Below are positions 13,676 through 17,306 of a stretch of DNA of 17,306 nt, piece after piece. Positions within the stretch are counted from its first letter, which is position 1, and every line of letters starts with the position of its first letter. This DNA is from Pseudorhodobacter antarcticus (lineage in GTDB: Bacteria > Pseudomonadota > Alphaproteobacteria > Rhodobacterales > Rhodobacteraceae): NCBI GenBank assembly GCA_945861995.1, contig CAMAWZ010000013.1, forward strand, positions 1-17,306, read 5' to 3'. The notes beneath the pieces were generated by a model, which was not told the DNA's origin, did not search any database, and saw only the letters and a program-made list of their open reading frames with translations. Both the position numbers and the translations under genes were made by a program.

Positions 13676-16233
13676 GCGGCATGTTCGGCCGCCAGTTCCT
13701 GCGGATGCGCAATTGGGTACACAAAATTGGGCGCATGGGCGGCGATGGTATCCAATATCAGCGTTTTGCGCAGCGGTTTGGTCATGTATCTATCAATGCC
13801 TGCTGCCAAAATTGCCACCTCGTCCCCATCCATCGCATGGGCAGTCAGCGCCACTATTGGCACATGGGCGGGCCCGCCCGCCTCTAGCGCACGAATGGCG
13901 CGGGCGGCATCTTTGCCATCCATTTCTGGCATGGATATGTCCATAAAGATCAGATCTGGGGCAAAGCTTTGATATTGCGCGACGGCCTCTAGACCGTTGC
14001 TGGCAAATTGCAGATCAATCTGCGACTCGCGCACCATTTTTTGGAACACCAACTGGTTGGTGCGGTTATCTTCGGCCACAAGCACCCGCATTTTCCGTTG
14101 GGGCTGCGGGGGTTGGGTTGCGGCTGGCAACGCGGCCACCTCGCCCTCGCCTGCAAGCGCCTGCAAACGGCGATACAAATCGGCCCGCAGAATGGGTTTT
14201 TGCACCACCGAGGCCAGCATATCGTGCCCCTCCTCCTCGCGCGCGGTGGCGGGGTTTGAGGTCAGCAAAATGATCGGCGTTTCAATGCCTTGCGCGCGAA
14301 TGGCGCGGGTTAGGGCAAGGCCGTTCATTTCGGGCATTTCGTAATCGGTCAAAATCACATCAAACGTGCTGGCGGCCAAAGCGGCCAAGGCATCAGCCCC
14401 CGAACGGCACAGGGTGACAGCAATGCCGCAAGGGGCCAGTTGGCGTTCCAAAATCGTGCGATTGATGAATTGATCATCCACAGCCAAAACGCGCTTAATG
14501 GCAATGGGGGCGGTCGTGGGCGGGGAATCTTCGGCCACAGGCAGAGTCACGCGAAAGCCAAAGCACGATCCTTTGCCAAGTTCGCTATCAACCCAAACCG
14601 CGCCGTCCATCCGTTCAATCAGCCGCTGCGTGATGGCAAGGCCCAAACCCGTGCCTTCAAACTTGCGGTTGGCGGCGTCTTCGACTTGATTAAACTCGCC
14701 AAACACCGCATCCAGATTTTCGGGCGCAATGCCAATGCCCGTATCTTCGACGGAAATATGCAGTTGCTGCGCGCCTGCCCCCGCCTCGACTCCGACAACG
14801 CGCACCAAAACATGGCCCTTTGGGGTGAACTTAACGGCATTTCCCATTAAATTGGTCAAAACCTGCCGCAAACGTCCAGGATCGCCGACATAACGGGTCG
14901 GCAGGAACATGTCGAAATCGATCAGCAGATCAATGCCCTTTTCGCGCGCGCGCGGTTGCAGCAGCATGGTAATTTCGTGTATCGTGCGTTCCAGATCAAA
15001 GGGTTCTGGATGCAGTGTCAGCCGCTCCGCCTCGATTTTGCTATAGTCCAGAATATCGTTGATAATCACCAGCAAAGCCTCGCCCGACGAACGGATGGTT
15101 TCGGCAAACAGGCGCTGATCGTCGTTTAGGGTGGTATCGCACAGCAGTTCGGCCATACCCACAACGCCGTTCATAGGTGTGCGAATTTCGTGGCTCATAT
15201 TGGCCAAAAACGCCGATTTAGCACGATTGGCCGCTTCGGCGGCGATGCGGGCCGCTTCCAGCGCGGCTTGGTTTGTTTTCTCGGCGGTGACATCCATGCG
15301 CAAACCCACGCGTCCCCCATCGGGGGTGGGGTGGTCTTGGGTGCGGATCCAGCGGCCATCGGCCAGCTGATCTTCGGCGATGGCCCCCGGGTTGCGGAAA
15401 CGGTGCAAACGTTCGGATACCCAATTTTCTTCGCGCCCTATCGCAGTTGGATGCTCGCCCGCCGCAATGCCATAGCGCAGCAAATCTTCAAATTTTACGC
15501 CCGCATCGATAAATGGGGCAGAGTTTTGATAAATGTCACGGTAACGCTGATTGCAGGTCACAAGTCGCTCCTCTCTGTCATACAGAACAAACCCATCGGG
15601 AATAGCCTCGATCGCGGCCCAGATGCGCATTTGGTCGGTGATATCTACGGCGAGCGAAACCACATCGCCGCCCTGCGCGCGCCGATCCACCATGCGCAGC
15701 CAATGCCCATCGTGAAATTGCAAGGTCAGCGGTTCGATCTGATCGCTTTCCCAACGGCTTAGCATGAAATCTTGCCAATCATCGGGATGCTCGCCGCGCA
15801 AATCAACGCGCCCTTGCGTCGCGGCAAGGGCCAGCACCTGTGTATATGCGATGCCAGGGGCAATGCTGCCCTGGTCAAACATGGCCAGATAAACGCGGTT
15901 GGCGGCAACCAGACGCTGCTGCGCATCATACACGGCAAAGCCATCATCGATTGTGTTGATGGAATCCCACAGACGGCGTTCGGCCATAACGGCGGCGGTA
16001 TGCGCGCGATCCAAATCTTCGACAAAACGGCCAGCTTGGCCCTTTAGCGTTTCCGCCTCGGACAGGGCGGAATTGACCACTTGGCGCTGCTGCACGATTT
16101 GGTCAGACAACGAGCGCGCGTGCAGCGATAGCTTTTCATTGGCCGCGAACAATTCGCGGCTTTTCTGATCAAGCAAACGCTGCGCTGCAAGGCGCGCGCG
16201 CCTTTCCTGTGCTAGCCTTTCGGCGAAATCCAT
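13672..16233 (-). CDS. Soluble hybrid histidine kinase, two PAS and two receiver domains
   Basis: 853 residues, no membrane helix, so a cytoplasmic sensor. Order: an N-terminal coiled coil (about 1-85); PAS 1 (about 88-200, SINTIDDGFAVYDAQQRLVAANR); PAS 2 (about 205-315, AIEAIPDGFVLYDREERLVTCNQR); HisKA with FLANMSHEIRTPMNG (342-356), phospho-acceptor H348; HATPase with N465, DTGIGIAP (497-504) and GTGLGLAI (527-534); receiver 1 (about 580-693; D586, D630, K679); receiver 2 (about 714-830; D721, D765, K819). Both receivers keep the phospho-aspartate and lysine. There is no HPt domain, so phosphate must pass to a separate HPt or regulator. The start at 16233 is the best match; 16263 is an alternative. 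Its partner is not in the window. Confidence 0.93.
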   Translation of the reverse strand: MDFAERLAQERRARLAAQRLLDQKSRELFAANEKLSLHARSLSDQIVQQRQVVNSALSEAETLKGQAGRFVEDLDRAHTAAVMAERRLWDSINTIDDGFAVYDAQQRLVAANRVYLAMFDQGSIAPGIAYTQVLALAATQGRVDLRGEHPDDWQDFMLSRWESDQIEPLTLQFHDGHWLRMVDRRAQGGDVVSLAVDITDQMRIWAAIEAIPDGFVLYDREERLVTCNQRYRDIYQNSAPFIDAGVKFEDLLRYGIAAGEHPTAIGREENWVSERLHRFRNPGAIAEDQLADGRWIRTQDHPTPDGGRVGLRMDVTAEKTNQAALEAARIAAEAANRAKSAFLANMSHEIRTPMNGVVGMAELLCDTTLNDDQRLFAETIRSSGEALLVIINDILDYSKIEAERLTLHPEPFDLERTIHEITMLLQPRAREKGIDLLIDFDMFLPTRYVGDPGRLRQVLTNLMGNAVKFTPKGHVLVRVVGVEAGAGAQQLHISVEDTGIGIAPENLDAVFGEFNQVEDAANRKFEGTGLGLAITQRLIERMDGAVWVDSELGKGSCFGFRVTLPVAEDSPPTTAPIAIKRVLAVDDQFINRTILERQLAPCGIAVTLCRSGADALAALAASTFDVILTDYEMPEMNGLALTRAIRAQGIETPIILLTSNPATAREEEGHDMLASVVQKPILRADLYRRLQALAGEGEVAALPAATQPPQPQRKMRVLVAEDNRTNQLVFQKMVRESQIDLQFASNGLEAVAQYQSFAPDLIFMDISMPEMDGKDAARAIRALEAGGPAHVPIVALTAHAMDGDEVAILAAGIDRYMTKPLRKTLILDTIAAHAPNFVYPIAHPQELAAEHAA

Positions 16234-16309
16234 CTTGCATCCATTCTGGCCAAGTGCAGGCATTTCCTGCGATTCGCGTCACACTAGCCGCAACGAAGTG
16301 AACAGAGGC

Positions 16310-16336
16310 TTAACCCGCCCGAAATTCCCCTATACT
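16310..16336 (+). promoter_or_regulatory. Candidate promoter for the alpha-2-macroglobulin gene
   Basis: TATACT (16331-16336, 5/6 to TATAAT) lies 15 bp after TTAACC (16310-16315, 4/6 to TTGACA), about 85 bp before the 16422 start. The spacing is short. The rest of the 188-bp divergent gap (16234-16421) shows no gene. Confidence 0.3.
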
Positions 16337-16421
16337 TTTGATTGCCATATGGCGTCAGCCTTGCCAGAGTGAGCGCGAATGCCGCAGCCCTGCGTTGTGA
16401 GTCGCTTTGAAAGGCCACGCT

Positions 16422-17306
16422 ATGAATCCGCAAAAATTGATGAAAACTTTCGCCATTGTCTTGGCGCTGGCGCTGCCCAGCGCGGCCATTGCGCAGGATT
16501 TAATTCCGTCAAAGCGGATGGTTTTGCAGCAAGACACTGATTATGCAGGCGGCGATATTGCCAGCATCTTTGACACCACATTAGACGCCTGCCAGCGCGC
16601 CTGCTTTGCCAACACGGCCTGCGAGGCGTTTACCTTTAACACGCGTAACAATTCCTGCTTTCCCAAGGCAGGCGGCTATGAAAGCACCGAATTTTTCGGG
16701 GCCATTTCGGGGCTCGTTATCTTGGCTGAAGCGGGGGTAAATGACACCGCCAGCGCGCGGCGCAGCGAGCTAAGCTTTATCTATGATTGGGAATTTCCCT
16801 ATGCGACCGAACAGGCGGCAGGGCTGGGGGCACAGCACATTGGCTATGGCAACAACAGCGATGAATTTACCGCTGCCGCGCGTGATAGTGAAGCGAACGG
16901 CTATCTAGTGTTGGCCAGCGAATATCTAGGCTCGGCCGTGACCATTACTGATAGTGCAAGCGACTGGGCAGAATATGCGCGCCTGTTGCTGGCCGCTGCC
17001 GATAGCATGGGCGACCAACAGCGCGCCTATATCGAAAGGTCGCAATATGCCGCAATGAACGCCTATCTGCGGGCAAGCGATCCTGCAGTGCAGCACACAA
17101 TTTTGGTGACGTTGGGCCAAGCGTTGGAACGGTTAGAGCGTGGCACCGACACGGTCAAAGCGTTGCGCCTTGCCCAAAGCCTGCAACCGCGTGATGATAC
17201 GGCGCTGTATTTGGAATCTGTGGCCGCACAATACGGGTTCCGCATTATCGACACTTTGGTGCAATCTGATCTTGCCCGCCCGCGTATCTGCGCCGTGTTT
17301 TCCGAT
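16422..17306 (+). CDS. Alpha-2-macroglobulin family protein, N-terminus, cut by window edge
   Basis: 295 residues are visible and the frame runs off the right edge. The start, 8 nt after gaaagg, opens MNPQKLMKTFAIVLALALPS, an export signal with likely cleavage after A24 and no lipobox cysteine. A PAN/Apple-like module follows (about 31-100), with cysteines C57, C61, C67 and C79 and the pattern ACQRACFANTACEAFTFN. Then comes an alpha-helical region (about 110-275). The end, RPRICAVFSD, resembles the point where the first macroglobulin domain begins in rhodobacterial members of this family. Such proteins are large periplasmic protease traps. The assignment rests on family recognition; the bait region and any thioester motif are outside the window. 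Confidence 0.75.
   Translation, partial: MNPQKLMKTFAIVLALALPSAAIAQDLIPSKRMVLQQDTDYAGGDIASIFDTTLDACQRACFANTACEAFTFNTRNNSCFPKAGGYESTEFFGAISGLVILAEAGVNDTASARRSELSFIYDWEFPYATEQAAGLGAQHIGYGNNSDEFTAAARDSEANGYLVLASEYLGSAVTITDSASDWAEYARLLLAAADSMGDQQRAYIERSQYAAMNAYLRASDPAVQHTILVTLGQALERLERGTDTVKALRLAQSLQPRDDTALYLESVAAQYGFRIIDTLVQSDLARPRICAVFSD

Noticed and set aside
1..17306. CRISPR arrays, tRNA/rRNA genes, insertion sequences, phage genes
   Set aside because: No regularly spaced repeats, no tRNA cloverleaf or rRNA core, and no transposase, integrase or phage structural protein could be recognised on either strand.

Overview
The window looks like a chromosomal segment of an alphaproteobacterium, most likely of the Rhodobacteraceae/roseobacter group. 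The reasons are the gene families and their style: LepA, a two-HRDC RecQ, a soluble PAS hybrid kinase with two receiver domains, and a secreted alpha-2-macroglobulin with an N-terminal PAN domain. Coding DNA is GC-rich, and genes are tightly packed with many overlaps. This assignment is by recognition only; no rRNA or tRNA gene is present to confirm it.

Layout, left to right. (1) 1-2254: lepA (truncated by the left edge, minus) diverges from pncB (plus). (2) 2255-5145: a visibly AT-richer islet with two plus-strand genes I cannot assign to a known system. One is a ParA/MinD-like P-loop protein whose signature lysine is replaced. The other is a 513-residue two-domain protein joined by a Pro/Ala/Val linker built from 18-bp tandem repeats. 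A hairpin terminator separates them. (3) 5175-10328: a minus-strand run read from right to left: an acyl-CoA thioesterase-like gene, a UMF1-type MFS transporter, mepA (murein endopeptidase), a phytase-like esterase, a preQ1-I riboswitch candidate, yhhQ (queuosine precursor transporter), a possible 18-codon gene with an extreme Shine-Dalgarno sequence and its own terminator, and arfB (ribosome rescue). MFS-mepA overlap by 4 nt and mepA-esterase by 28 nt, so these three are probably co-transcribed. (4) 10474-13675: yggT-recQ-yaaA, plus strand, 7 and 15 nt apart, a likely operon. (5) 13672-16233: a hybrid histidine kinase, minus, whose stop overlaps the yaaA stop. (6) 16422 to the right edge: the start of a secreted alpha-2-macroglobulin family protein.

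Functionally, several genes touch translation: lepA, arfB, and yhhQ for queuosine-modified tRNA. One operon serves DNA repair and peroxide stress (recQ, yaaA), and two genes act in the envelope (mepA, the alpha-2-macroglobulin). The most interesting items are the riboswitch-controlled yhhQ, the tiny gene whose ribosome-binding region is complementary to the whole 3' tail of 16S rRNA, and the uncharacterised islet at 2.3-5.1 kb.
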